From Tretioscincus oriximinensis (lineage: Eukaryota; Chordata; Lepidosauria; Squamata; Gymnophthalmidae), in assembly GCA_022410635.1 (NCBI GenBank), contig JAJVDF010000280.1:683602-747601 (forward strand): 64,000 bases of DNA, given 5' to 3'. Under the pieces are notes generated by a model, which was not told where the DNA came from, made no database searches, and saw only the letters and a program-made list of their open reading frames with translations. Both the position numbers and the translations under genes were made by a program. Shown here piece after piece: positions 22,861 to 34,755 of the stretch. Each line of letters opens with the position of its first letter. Within the stretch, counting starts at the first letter, position 1.

Positions 22861-25810
22861 GGAGATGACAAAGGACATGTATGGGGATGAACTAGGTNAG
22901 AAAAACAGCTAAAGTGCAGAAGTTAATCCTCATATGTAGAGGAAAATGCCTGGAGGAATGAGATGCACCTGGATGACTGTGCATCAATCAAATAGTTAAC
23001 TAGTGTTATAATATGTATAGTGTGCCAAGAAACCATTGTTTCTATTGTGTCCCCTGTCGATGGACAGGAATTTGTGGGGATATTCTTGTTATGCTGCTTC
23101 TCTTTCAAATCTTCCTTTGTANTTTCTTTGTTTTAAGAACAGCAATCATGTGATATAAAGGTGGGATCATGGGATAGTGCTATGTGGGAGAAAGAACCCA
23201 GATTTTTCCATATATGAATATTACTTTGTCTTTGAATTTTTTCTATTGAAAATGCCAGCTACGCAAGTGTAAGGGAAATGTCTAGCTAAAAGCACTTACC
23301 AATTCTTGTGCAGGTCCTGGTACTGTTTGTCACATTCATTGGCTGCATCATGAGAGCAACCCCAGCAAAGTAAAGGCTCAGGTTTGTCATATAATTGGAC
23401 TCTTCCATCTGGCAGGGATACGGACAGATCCTCTATTTTCCTCTCATTGTTCTCTCCATAGTTATTTAACACTAGTTTTTAAATGTGTTTTATAGTGTTT
23501 TAACAAAGTTTACATCAGATGAACATTTTTTTTAAAAAAAGAAATGACAGGGAAACTAATACAGTAAAATTATTCTGCTGCCCCTTATAGAGCAATGTCC
23601 TTACCATGTGGCAGTTTTATCAGTTGGATTCACCATCTGAAAGGGCAGGACATATTCTGCATGGTATATCACCCTCTCCAGCCAAGGGTGTGAATGATGG
23701 CGAGATCAAAGGAGAGGGAGCAATATGTTCATTTTTGCTCCAAATAGCACAGATTAGTGTCAACTGTAGAGAAGCTAATTTGTCAGCCATCAAATAATGC
23801 TTTAAACAGGAGAAACATGCAGCTCTGGCATATCCTATTTATATGACACAGATAGGGACAGAAATGCATTAAAGAGTGAACCAAAAAGGCAGCTTCTGAG
23901 AAAAGCTTCAGGCAAGATTACCCATGTATGGATATGAAAAGTACTTAAAAGATTTTAAACTCACGGTAGTGTCATAAACAGACGCCAGACAATGGGGATC
24001 GGCCCTGTGAGCATACACAAATACGCCCACACTTTGCCTGCACATTCTTCAAGAAGATGCCAAATCTAGGTTGTTCCATTTAGAAACAATCTCCGACCCT
24101 CTGCTGTGGATGGTGCTGAAGAGCCGCCTATTCAAGTTCAGGGATATTATTTCAGAAGTTGGCTCTGCTCTGAACTCCATGCAAATCCGTTTACCAGTTC
24201 TAAATATTCTCTCCCCTCTTTCAAAGCTCCTGCACTCAGCCGGAAGACTTGATACAACAATTTGCTTGCAACCTCACAGAAAGGCCTGCCAAATTCATAG
24301 AAAATAAAATACATCCAGCATGAATGCATCAATTTAAAAGACAAATCCAGCTAATTATTCTATTTGGACACATATGAAAGGCAAACCGAAGAGCAAGCAA
24401 GAAAATTTCAAATATAGATATTAACCCACTTGGTATTTGGATNTTCTGTGAAGCTTAAAAATTGAAAGTTTTCTATACTTCAGTTATTCTCACAGCCTTC
24501 CAATATGGTATGGCAGTTACTGGAACACTGAGCAGGGCATTGATGTGTCACTGCCTGCTGCTGGTGGGTATCCTTGTGCACCTGGATGGTTGCTGTGAGA
24601 AATAACTGCTCAAATTTAGGGCTGGATCCAGACATGGATTATTTTGCAGTATGAGGAATTTGTCACATGTGATCCAGCAGTGGTAACACATGCAAGGTTT
24701 GTTGTTACTCTTTTCCCCACTACTTTTATGATACTGCATACCATTTTTTGTACCGCAATGCCCAGTATTTGTACTATGATAGTACTGTTTGGACATTCCC
24801 TGCAAGAGCTGCCAAGGCTTACAAGATGTCCACGAGCTATTTCATCCTTTTGAATTTACACATTCCTGATGATAAATGGAAAACTTCCTAGTAGCTTCCC
24901 AAAACCTGGGTGAGGATGAAAATACTGTTTCCTTTTCTTCAGGAATGAGGACTGTTTAAAAGCAGTTATGTGGCTGCAGTGTCTGTGTTGACCATGAATT
25001 GATGGCACATATCAAACAACAGTTGTTAATAACTGGTTCCATCATTAGCAATCACTGATACAAATCTGCATTCCTTGTAATCCTTAAACCAATCTTTAGC
25101 AAATCTACATTTACGTACAAAGGGGCTAAAGACAATCCTGCCCTTAGCTTGGACCAGCAAGTGTACTAGAAGTTCCTCTTCACACAATGGTCAAAGGGTG
25201 CTTCCAGGGGAGACTGGCAGCTCATGTCTGCTGGTCCAGTATACTGGCCCACGTGGAATTGCCACAAGAAAATTTCAGTGTGTTGATCTAGTTATAAATG
25301 CTAGATGAATGATTTGTGACATAAATTACAGCCAGGAATCGAATCTAANTCTTACGGTTCAAACATTAATTTAATGAAAAACAAGAGGGCTTGGAAAGCA
25401 ACTGCAATAATTTTTTATTGCCAATTCATTGTAAAATTATTTCTGTATTATACATTATGAAAGAAAAACAAGTTATAATGGTTTGGAGGAGGCAACCTTC
25501 AGTCATCTGTCTCTTGAGTGTGGTTACTGTGGTAATCAACACAGACAGGACTGGATTACAAAGAGGAAGCAAATTGATGGTAGAAGAATTACAAGTATAT
25601 AAAGCACAAGCAAAAAAGCTCTTAAATAATGGATGGTATATTTTCTTCCCCACTTCACTTTCTTCTCCCTATCCTCCTCTTCTTCCTTCTGTCCTCCTCT
25701 TTCTCCTCCTCTTCCCCCTCTCCTCTCCCCTCCCTTCCTATCTACTTGGTTTACCAGGCATTATGGTACTGCAATGGGCTTTTGTATTGAAGTGGCAGCA
25801 AAAGGGAAAA
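22861..25810. other. Non-coding stretch
   Basis: No recognised repeat or exon over about 2.9 kb. A pyrimidine-rich TCCTCC-type run lies at about 25650-25740. Confidence 0.45.
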
Positions 25811-26020
25811 GCTTCACTTTTAAAATCAGCTGTTTGCAGTCTTTTGAGAAAGGNGATTTCCTCTTTCTTTTCACAGAGCCAATGGAAGACTGCAAACAGC
25901 TGATTTTAATAGTGCTTTTTAAAAGTTTTTTAATGCTGTTGTGACTTCAATTCAAAAGTGGTTGGATCAGCTGTTTGCAACCTTNCCATCGGCTCCGTGA
26001 AAAGGGGAAAGAGATCTCTT
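25811..26020. mobile_element. Foldback repeat with three related arms
   Basis: 25811-25843 pairs in inverted orientation with 25886-25919 around 'atcagctgtttgcag'. A third copy of that core sits in direct orientation at about 25966-25984 and continues in inverted relation to 25854-25900. This suggests a rearranged foldback DNA element of unknown family. Confidence 0.6.
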
Positions 26021-26423
26021 TAGAAAGCACGGCCACAGTGCAGTTAATGCGAATTGCCTTAAGCTGCACTGGCAATGAGTTTCTGAGCAAACTCCGCTCA
26101 GAACTGTGTGTTCTGAGCTTGGCCAATGAGTGTTTGATGAGGATTTTATGGAAAATGCATGTGGCCAGGTCAACTCCACACAGCTTTGGATCCTTGTTTT
26201 TCCCCTCCTGAGAACTCAACCTATGTGAGGTGGATCTTTCACGATGTAACTATCATAGAGGTAGAAATATGTCATTTGATGCAAACCAAGTGTATTATAA
26301 TATGGACTCAGAAATATTAATTTTGTATTGGAAATTTGAAAAAAGCCAGGAATTTAAGCCTCCATACTGGATATAAATTTGCCTGAACATGTTTAAAACA
26401 CAGGAAATAGTCATAAATAGCAG
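26021..26423. other. Non-coding stretch
   Basis: Probably in part the flank of the foldback element to its left. Nothing else recognised. Confidence 0.4.
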
Positions 26424-26729
26424 GCATGGATAGCTCAGTTGCTAAGGAATCCGTCTCTCAGCTGGGAGATCGGGTTTCGAAGCCCTGTGTCGGACATGGG
26501 GAAGGGCTGAGCACCTTCCACTAGCCTGTAGCTCTAGCCAACCCAGCTATTCAAAAGCATGAATTGCAAGAAATTGCAACTGACTGCAAGTAGATACATG
26601 GGAACCACCATAGCCTGGTGGGGAAGATAGAATGTGAGCCTTTGGGCAAAATACCATTGTAAGCCGCTGAGTCCCTTTGAAAGGTGAGAAAAGGGGGGGG
26701 GTATAAGAACCCAGTTCTTCTTCTTCTAA
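26424..26729 (+). mobile_element. Second tRNA-headed SINE family, full length
   Basis: tRNA-like head with A-box-like 'atagctcagttgc' and B-box-like 'gggtttcgaagcc', a body with 'ggtggggaagatagaatgt', then 'gtataagaac' and a (TTC)n tail ending near 26729. It is the best preserved copy in the window and matches the antisense copy at 13931. The promoter boxes are intact enough for pol III transcription to be conceivable. Confidence 0.88.
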
Positions 26730-27465
26730 AAGAAAGGGACTCATGCAAAGTTGTCTTCATTATATACAAGATGTCAAAAAGAGAGCTTGTGAACTGAAAA
26801 GTGTGCTGATGTGTTTGTTATTTAAAGAATTGTCTTCACAAGTGGTTAGAGCTGCTGGACAGAAGGAAAATCCTGTGAACTCTAATTAAAAATCATTTTT
26901 TAAAAAAATCAATGAAAGACACAGCAAATGAGATCACATATGCAACCAGTTTATTTGCTATCCTCAACTGGTATAGAGTGCAGGTAAGGAAAAGATTGTG
27001 GAAAAGTCCAATTCCTCNCTTGGCTCTTGGACAACAGCGAAAACATCTTTGGAAAAACAGCCACATGGCAGTAAAGATATAGGGATTATTTGGTGGCAGC
27101 ACCCGGGATAAAGAACAAATTGTTACAAATTTGGTAGCACATTTTGTGATAAAAAATCAAATAGACCATCTCCTCTCAAAAGCTCTTTGCTCTGAAGCAT
27201 GGAATTCTTTTCTATTTACTTTGTTGCCATGGCAAAAGAAACACTTTTGTGGGGAGATTTATTGCGGCAGAGAATAGTATCTACATTTTGGAGTCATTTG
27301 AGAAAAGTCTCACTTCCTGGCATCCTAAAGGTCGAAAAAATCCATGTGGTTATTAGACTGGGTTTTGTTAGGAACTTCATTTTAGGAATAGGAATTCGTT
27401 TTAGGTGTTCAGGTAAAATTTGAGTCTCAGTTTTGTCCAGTACTATTGAATCTATTGATGTCCCT
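26730..27465. other. Non-coding stretch
   Basis: Nothing recognised. Confidence 0.45.
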
Positions 27466-27660
27466 TTCACTAAGGGGCAGCTCACATTGCTTTGGTTCCT
27501 TTCTTCACAACTGACATGCTGTGAAGTAGGTGAGTATGAAAGAGTTCTAAAGAACTGTGACTGACCTAGGGTCACTCAGTTAGCTACACAGAGGAGTGTG
27601 GAATTGAACCAGGAAACCAGCTAAGAGGCCAGTACTCTAACCATTACACCAAATCAGTTG
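27466..27660 (-). mobile_element. tRNA-headed SINE, diverged
   Basis: On the minus strand: head near 27635-27660 ('tggtgtaatggttagag'), then the blocks 'ggaattgaaccagg', 'aaagaactgtgactg' and 'tgctgtgaagtagg'. Confidence 0.75.
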
Positions 27661-28243
27661 TAATCAAGATAATGTCTGAAACTGAAGTTTTTCTGTTAGC
27701 ACTTTCTAAAGGTCTGATAGTTGTGCTCAGTTTATACTTTTCAGTTGTTATTTCTCTGTGTTTTTCCTAATAAACTGATTTTGGAGAATGTTTTGCCTTG
27801 AAGTTTTTCTTATTGTTTGATATTTGATTTTAAATGTGTTTGTATATTTTCTAAACCTAGAATGCTGAACTGCGTATGCATAGCAAAAAGATGGCAGCCA
27901 GATTTGCCATGTTTCACCTACATTCGCTTCTATCCTACCACACACTATGAAGTTAGTTAGCAATTTCTGAGGAGAAAAGCACATGATTTACTCTCTCTGA
28001 CTCCTTTCAAAATTCAAAAAAGTTAAATAGAAAAAAGGTGAACTAGGATAACAGCTTTTCAATTGATATTTTTAAAAAATCAGAGCAATGCATTATTGAA
28101 GTGGCATTCACTTCACTACCGGGAAATATCACCCGTGTGGAGGAACACACAGCAGGCATTCAAAAGTACAAAAGTGATACATAATGGCAGACTGGCAGTC
28201 CAGAGCGCTGGAGGTTGATATCAAAGGATCTCGCATTCAAAGA
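27661..28243. other. AT-rich non-coding stretch
   Basis: Nothing recognised. Confidence 0.45.
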
Positions 28244-28372
28244 AGTAGCAATGTTTGTCTGGATCGGAATTTCTAGCAAGGGAATCTTGTACTACATTGG
28301 AGACTATCAAGAATCAAGATGGTAACATGAGCTTTTATAGACAAAAGCTACATCCAGATGAAGTATTTTTAG
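28244..28372 (-). repeat. Dispersed 'tctgaagaagtagacgtg'-family repeat, diverged
   Basis: On the minus strand it carries 'acttcatctggatgtagc' and 'ataaaagctcatgttacc', then 'tgctagaaattccgatcc', in the same order as the copies at 22742 and 30506. Confidence 0.5.
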
Positions 28373-28747
28373 CACTACTGTTGGGCAGCTGTGGTGGATT
28401 TGCCCCACATGCCCCTCATGTCACATTGTATCTCCAGAACAGGAAACAGTTCTGGGGACGCTTTTTCACATTATAGTTCAAGGGATTTCCTATTGCCATC
28501 ATCATAAAGACAGGTGGGGTGTATGTGTAGACCCCCTCCCCCACCAAAAAAGCAAACTATGCATGTGCACATGCTGTGCATTTCTGCATATTTTGTGCCA
28601 GCTCGTGCTCACGCATTGTTTGACATGCCGCTACCCTGGGAAACAAACAATCTCTTCCAAATGTATGTATTTTAGAATACTTGTGTGCTTACCTTCTGTC
28701 TTCCATACCGCATTGTGATGGTGCCCATTTATCTAATCACAATTTTT

Positions 28748-28850
28748 TGCTATTGAATATCTGGGTTGGCTAGAACTGAGGCGCTCACCCCTCTCTATAG
28801 CCAACACACAGCTCTGAACTTGGTATGTCTGCTAAAACACTAGAAGGCCA
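28748..28850 (-). mobile_element. Second SINE family, fragment
   Basis: Antisense 'tgggttggctagaactgag' and 'caacacacagctctgaac' match the middle and the head of the SINE at 13931. Confidence 0.55.
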
Positions 28851-29108
28851 CTTTGCTTTGCTGTATTATATAACTGTACCATATTATAAACAGACTAATA
28901 CAATAGTAGTTATAGTACATTAAAACATGATGTATGTCACACCAAAGGAAGCTCCAGAGTGGCAGAACCCAGGGCTGGATTTTGACCACGAGCTGTAATT
29001 TACTCACTCACTCACTTTATTTATTTCACTCTTCCCTCAGTTACTTTGGGTTTTATAATAATAAAAGCAGTAAAAAATATTAATATCCTCTTAGTACTAC
29101 TGGTGTTT

Positions 29109-29193
29109 ATATACTACTCAAAACAATTAAGGGAACACTTAGTGTTACACTGTTATGTTAAAGTGTTCCCTTAATTGTTTTGAGCAGTATATT
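29109..29193. mobile_element. Short mariner/Tc1-like hairpin MITE, copy 2
   Basis: It has the same ends as 6996-7077 (TACTACTCAAAAC at left, GTTTTGAGCAGTATA at right) with a slightly longer loop. The flanks are TA-rich. Confidence 0.8.
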
Positions 29194-29790
29194 TTGCGTA
29201 AATATGGCTCTGACAGAATTTATCGGCAAAGTCACAACTGCGGTTCCCCCATCACCCATTTATTCTGGCCTACTCATTTGAGCCCTCCGCCAATCAGCGG
29301 AAAGCCCTGCAAAGCAGGCCAGGTGGAGGGAAGGCTGAGCTTGGCCACACACAGGGCAGTGTTTCCTTCCTTCCACCCACCCATGGCTGACACCTGTGTG
29401 ACTCATGCAGGCAGCTGTCGGGAAGCACAAGCAGGTATGTGCAGTTTAAAACCCCTCTTGTGGATGCAGCCTANATCCATCATTGGTTCAAATAATGTGG
29501 AAGGGAAATTGCTGTTCACTTTGCTGATCTGTTTTTCCATTATGAAAGCGGACTGAAGTTGGATTAAAACTTAGTTGTGACCACTGCTTTTCTTTCAGCT
29601 CTAAGTACCTTCCCAATCATTTTTTAAAATATTATTTATATCCTGAAGAATTTATATCGCCTCCACTTGAAAATCCCAGAGTGAACTACAGCAATAAAAA
29701 ATCCCATAAAATATAGAAAATATTGTTAAAACATACTAAAAATGTAATCTTCCCTCCCTGGTAGTACCCTGCAATCTAAACACCACAAGG
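29194..29790. other. Non-coding stretch
   Basis: A 133-codon frame (29155-29556) starts inside the MITE and shows no domain; treated as chance. Confidence 0.45.
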
Positions 29791-30045
29791 CAAATGGCCT
29801 GTGTGTTAGGGTGGTCTAGGTGGTTCTGCACTGGGCTTTATTCCAATAGGGACCTGCTATCCATGCACTAATGGAAGTTGTAGCAGATCACAGGCAGGAT
29901 TTTCCATAATCTGGTATTTGATTGAAGAAATAGCTTTTTCTTCCATGCCTTCAGCTATTGTTTTAAAATGCTGTTTGTTTGTTTTTATTGTTAGTTGCCC
30001 TCACACCTTTGGGTATAGGGTGGGATATAAGTATATACAAACAGT
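29791..30045 (+). mobile_element. L2-like LINE 3' end
   Basis: It ends with 'acacctttgggtataggg' and 'gggatataag', the tail shared with the SINE copies at 41026 and 59521. The preceding 200 bp resemble those before 33985. The assignment to L2 is inferred. Confidence 0.5.
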
Positions 30046-30220
30046 CAAACAAACAATTTGCACAAATGTGAAGCCAGAAGGCTCCTATTCTGGAATACAA
30101 TATGAAATAAGGCCCATTGCAGAGAGGACCTCTGTATTTTTGCACAGAGAGAAGGATGGCCTGGATTAGAAGACCCTTCTTCTTTAATTCATAAAATCAA
30201 ATCCATGCAGCAGTCCTAAA

Positions 30221-30360
30221 CATCATCAATCATCAATCATCATCATCATCATTTACATTTTTATACTGCCCTATACCNGTAGGTTAACAGAGCGGTTAAC
30301 AATAAAATAATAATTAACACATTAAAAACAGCCATATCTAAAAATAGGGAAGAGACAGTA
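30221..30360. repeat. (ATC)n tract and LINE/SINE tail fragment
   Basis: An impure ATC/ATCA run (about 30221-30252) is followed by 'tttttatactgccctata', an antisense LINE/SINE tail fragment. Confidence 0.5.
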
Positions 30361-30505
30361 GTTTTGTCAGCGAAAGGCCAGGCCAAAGGTCTTCAAGCTT
30401 TTTCTGAAAGTGCACAGAGATGGTGATCTACAACTGTCATCTCTACATCTACATTGTCATCTCCCATACACAGTTTTCAATAAATACCCGACCCTGGCAT
30501 TAGTC

Positions 30506-30605
30506 CCTCAGCATCTGAAGAAGTAGACGTGTCTACGAAAGCTTATGCCACCCACTTTTCTCCTGTTANCCTCAAAGTGCTACTGGCCCCTTTGCTGGAC
30601 ATCTG
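30506..30605 (+). repeat. Dispersed 'tctgaagaagtagacgtg'-family repeat
   Basis: Plus-strand copy of the repeat seen antisense at 22742, including 'gaaagcttatgccac' and 'aaagtgctactggcccc'. Confidence 0.6.
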
Positions 30606-30825
30606 TCAGCACATCCATTAGCAAACATGGAGATGGACCCTGCTTAGGGTTGCCAGGCAAAAAAAAAAGCAGAAAGGAAGTGCTGCATCTTGATTGGGTA
30701 TATATAAAAAGGAAGAAGCAAGTTCATCAGGTGTCACTCATAATGCTGGCAGCATCTGATGAAATTTCCTCTTTTTACATGTTCATTAAAGATGCTTTCA
30801 GTCGATAGGTGTCTGCTTCTCGGAG

Positions 30826-31130
30826 CAATGTCGTGCAGAGGTTAAGAACAGGTCTTTCAACAGAGAGATTGTTCATTCAAGGCCTGTGTATCTTCCATGG
30901 AGGATACACCCTCTGNTGGCCTTAGCTTCAGCCAACCTAGCTGTTCAAACGTAAGCAATTGCAAGTAGATGAATAGGGACACCATCTCTATGGGATGGGG
31001 GATACAGAACATAAGCATTTGGTCAAAAAAATAGCTTGCAAGCCACATNTGAATCCCTTCAANTGAGAAATGGGAGGTCTAAAATCCCTTCTTCTCCTCC
31101 TCTCCTNNTCTTCCTCCTCTTCCTCCTTGA
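30826..31130 (+). mobile_element. Second SINE family, diverged full-length copy
   Basis: Same block order as 26424: degraded tRNA-like head, 'ccaacctagctgttcaaac', 'gcaagtagatgaataggg', then a CTT/CCT-rich tail at 31088-31130 with several Ns. Confidence 0.7.
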
Positions 31131-32619
31131 TACCTGGATGTGAAAAGCCTCAACCATCTTCCTCAGTGCAGACAGAGAAGGCATTTGCTTGAGACAGGAC
31201 TGAGGAGAAAAAGCTGAAACCAATGGGCAGAGCGCTTTAAATTTTCGCTTCTTTTCACCCTCTCTCTTCATCCACTTCATCCTCTGTGGAAAGCAAAGCG
31301 AACGCCACTGAGCTGATAGCCTTGCAGCGCCCTCTGCTTGCCTTTGTTCGCTCAGGCCAGGTTCTGAAAGGCAGGCAAATAAGATGATGCATGAATATCA
31401 CTGCAAGCCTAAGTGAAGCAAGGAAGTACCTACGGTTCCATATGGAAATTTTGTCCGGGTTTCTGGAGCGTTAATGTGTAGAAGTAGAACTTTCAACAAA
31501 TACCAACAGCGTTTGTTCTCTCTTATCCACGCTGCATAACTGTTTAAACTGTATTAGTCCTGATCTTTCCATGTTACTATAAATGAAATTGCGTTCTTGG
31601 TAGCATTCAGAAATTCTACATCTTTAATTAATGAGAATGTAAAAGAGGGAATTTCAAATTTCAGCAGACAGTGCTGGCGTTATAAGCTGTACTTTCTTCT
31701 TTTTCCTTCTCCTTTTTTACTTCTTTCTTCTTTTCCTTCTTTCCTTCTCCTTTTCTCTTTTCTTTACTTCTTCCCCTACCCCTTTTTCTTTTCCTCCCCT
31801 TCCTTTTTCTCCTCCTCCTTCTCCTTCCTCCCATTAAAGATGTAGCACACCTGTCCCTTTTTCAGGTAACAATAGTTTAGGACATAGTCAGACTTGCTTC
31901 ATCTGGCAAGAATGGGTCCCCAGAGACTTAACCTTTTAAAATCTACTTCAGCCCTGAAGAATGAGTTTAATTCCTTTTTTCTTGACTAAACTAAGCCTGA
32001 ATTTAAAAGTAAGTGGGCGACCAGGGCTTTAGGCCTTTCTAATCTAGGGATTATTTTAGGATAGAAGTCTTCCATTGGCTGAATTGGCAATCTGAGATAT
32101 ATCCCAAAATAAAGCCTAGTGAAGAAAGGATTACCGTTGCAATCGAGGTGAGAATTCATGTATCACTCATAGCTTTGTAGCAAAGGAAAATTCGCCCTGT
32201 GTTACCTGCATTTTAAATTCTATTTAATGTAACCTCGCCTTAATACCTTAGACTGCATTCACATCTAATGCAAACTCAATGTTCTTCATATATTTTGATT
32301 GCCATATCTTGACTGCAATACTGATCAGTCTTTAACTTGGTTAAAACATGGAAGAGTCTTTGTCTAGCAATAGAAATAAAAAGATGTAGAAATGTTTTGC
32401 TGAAACGATGACAATATAGTTGCTATATGGAGAAGATGCTGAACGACTTTAGCAGGATTTCCCTACCGAAATTCTTCTACCTTCAAAAAAACTATCCTTA
32501 CTTCTTATTTTGGACGTCTGATATAGAAGAAATCCAAAGAAGTACACTACAACATAACTGCTTTTGTTGTACTCATAAAACCCACAAAACAAATGGTCTT
32601 GCATTTTCTGTAACTACTA
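31131..32619. other. Non-coding stretch with long pyrimidine tract
   Basis: 31694-31835 is an impure TTCTTTTCC-type pyrimidine tract. A partial foldback motif ('cttcagccctgaagaatg') is near 31948. A CTCF-type motif at 31327 is listed separately. Confidence 0.5.
31327..31340 (-). promoter_or_regulatory. CTCF-type core motif, 13 of 14
   Basis: The minus strand reads CAAGCAGAGGGCGC against CCASYAGRKGGCRS with one mismatch at position 2. A one-off match of this quality can occur by chance in a window this size. Confidence 0.3.
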
Positions 32620-32633
32620 TTGCCCTCTAGTGG
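32620..32633 (-). promoter_or_regulatory. CTCF-type core motif, 13 of 14
   Basis: The minus strand reads CCACTAGAGGGCAA, with only the last position off consensus. Confidence 0.3.
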
Positions 32634-32689
32634 TCATGTGCCTTGACAGCATCTCTGTACTGCACTTGACCACTTACCTCCAATTTCCT

Positions 32690-33160
32690 TATCCATGAAG
32701 CCTCAACCATGAAAAATTATGAAACGCCAAGCATAGATGAAATAGCTTTTGCTCTGTTTTGTTTAAAAAACAAAAACCACAAAATGATTTAGCGGTGATA
32801 ATTTCAGACGACAGTAAATAAAATGGTCTCTTGAACAAGGGAATATATGCAATAAACATAGCCTACATTTTCAAAAAGAAAAATCGGAGTTTTGATTAAT
32901 TTATTTTAGGATTCTCACCTCCACAACTGAAATAATGGCCTGCTTTTAAACTTTAAAATATCAAAAGCAGTAGGTGACTGACAGCAAAAGAAGAACTTTC
33001 ATTATCACCTTTTGTTATTATACTGTGAATTGACAGATTAGATTAAATTGTCCAGGCCATTAGATGGATCTGCTTGGTGAAGCTCTTGAAATGCAATTCC
33101 ATTGCTCTTCCATTGAGTTCAGAACTGTTTGCTTCCAGATATGTCACAGCCTTATTGAAG
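32690..33160. promoter_or_regulatory. Candidate conserved non-coding element
   Basis: Repeat-free sequence with dense homeodomain-type cores and a TGACAG (MEIS/TGIF-like) site next to 'attagattaaattg' around 33035-33050. Its texture is typical of developmental enhancers. Human VEPH1 lies on the SHOX2 side of chromosome 3q25, a region I recall as gene-poor and regulatory. Conservation itself cannot be judged here. Confidence 0.25.
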
Positions 33161-33393
33161 CAAAAATTCTCGTGAGTCAGGTAATGATACTATATTTTTG
33201 GTTCACGTGTTCAGGACAGAATGCCCAAAATCTGTTTCCCTGTTCTTGATTTCTGCCAACTACATGACTTGTTCACATTTAACTGTTGGAAATAAAACTT
33301 ATGCAGATGGTTCTTGGTGTTCCCCGTCTTGGTGTTTGCATCCAGATGTCACCTGTTCATTCTGCTATAACTGGATATTTTGGAATAAAAAGG

Positions 33394-33610
33394 ACAGAGT
33401 TTTTACACCCAGCTTTTCTTAACCCAAGGAGAATCACAGAGGCTTATATAACCTTCTGTTTTTTCTCTTCACAACATACCCTGAAGTAGGTGGGGCTGGG
33501 AGAGCTCTAAAGAACTGATTAGCTCAAGATCACACAGCTGGCTTTTATGGAGGAGTGCTAGGAGATTTCCAGAAATTTGATATGCTGAACACTACACCAG
33601 ACTGTCTCTT
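33394..33610 (-). mobile_element. tRNA-headed SINE, diverged
   Basis: On the minus strand: head near 33585-33610, then 'tcacacagctggc' in antisense and the 'tgaagtaggtggggctggg' block, with a tail at 'acacccagcttttctta'. Confidence 0.75.
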
Positions 33611-33839
33611 TTGATACTGTGGATGCTCTGGAAGAAAGCAATTTAGACAGTGCTTTGCTTTAGAATATCCAAAAGTAATGGAGTAAGAAAGTGACACCTG
33701 ATGTAGCCATTAACACCTCCAGCACCTCACTACAGAAAGGATATTGAACATCTGGAAAAAGGAACAAGAATGATTGGGGATAAGAATGTTTACCTTGAAA
33801 TCAAGGCAGAGGTTTCTCGGTAGTTATCCCCNGTCTATG

Positions 33840-34075
33840 GAATAGTCTCCCCACTCGAGGTGCATCTGTCACTATCATTGTATACTTTAGAAGATCCTGG
33901 AAGATCCGCTTTAACCTGGTCTTTGGCTGAAGAAATGTCATTTTTCTTCCCACCTTCAGATACTGTTTTAACATGCTAATTTTGTATTGTTGTTCTTTTT
34001 GTTGGCCACCCTGAGTCTTTGGATATAGGGTAGGGTATAAGTATAAATAAATAAAATAAATAAATTATACAAATC
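33840..34075 (+). mobile_element. L2-like LINE 3' end with (AAATA)n tail
   Basis: 'gaatagtctccccactcg' is followed by 'tggaagatccgctttaacc', then 'ccaccctgagtctttgga', 'tagggtataag' and an ATAAATAAA tail. The order is that of reptile L2-type LINE 3' ends. Confidence 0.6.
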
Positions 34076-34079
34076 TATG

Positions 34080-34680
34080 ATAAAGCTATGTATGGAATAC
34101 TGCACACCATTTTGATCACTGCATCTCAATGAGGATATAACAGAATTGGAGAAGGTTCAAAAGTGAATGACTAAAATGATGAAGGGGCTGTGAGAACTAC
34201 TGTAAAGGGAAAGATTTTGTCCTATAGAGAATTCCAAGGCAGTGTGCCATGTTTCTGATATGCAATAAAAACTTATGATGAGTTTGCACATTTCAAAAGT
34301 AAGATTAAACTTAGCCATAATGCCTTTTCTCTTTCAAAGCGTTAATCTGATTTATCTCTGTTTTGCAATCTTTCTCCCTAATGTACTTGACAGCAAATTC
34401 AATCGTTTTTACTACTGAGCTGGGTTTAAAAGGCCAATAATTTTCTCTTCCTCAATTTTTATACAATGTGTTTGCTTGGACACTTGATAAATTCCAGCCT
34501 TGGCCATGATGCTACCAAGTTATATTCTGGGACCACAAGGGACCAACTGTTGGCTTATATAATAGAGAATATTGGTTTAATTTCCTTTAACCTTATAAGA
34601 AAAAAAAAGATTCTAGATAACATATTGTCGAAGTTTAGCAGGTTTTATTTCTGTTTTTATGTTTTCTAGTAGTTGGTCCA
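34080..34680. other. Non-coding stretch
   Basis: 34080-34250 may extend the LINE-rich block ('gaatactgcacaccatttt', 'gcaatctcaatgagg'-like text). Otherwise nothing recognised. Confidence 0.4.
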
Positions 34681-34688
34681 GTCACACT

Positions 34689-34755
34689 GGGGGGGAAATG
34701 GTTGGAAGAAAAGCAAAGTGGATGGGAATTCACTTTGCTTTCCCCCATTTCCCTT
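34689..34755. repeat. Hairpin with GGGAAATGG..CCATTTCCC arms
   Basis: 'gggaaatgg' and 'agcaaagtg' at left pair with 'cactttgct' and 'ccatttccc' at right around a GAATTC-containing loop. Possibly one end of a degraded DNA element. Confidence 0.5.

Noticed and set aside
25391..25903. 170-codon frame on the plus strand
   Set aside because: It runs through a low-complexity TCC tract into a foldback repeat and contains an N; no protein-like composition.
26424..26500. Possible tRNA gene (A and B box, plausible cloverleaf start)
   Set aside because: The sequence continues into a SINE body with a TTC tail, and several diverged copies exist in the window.
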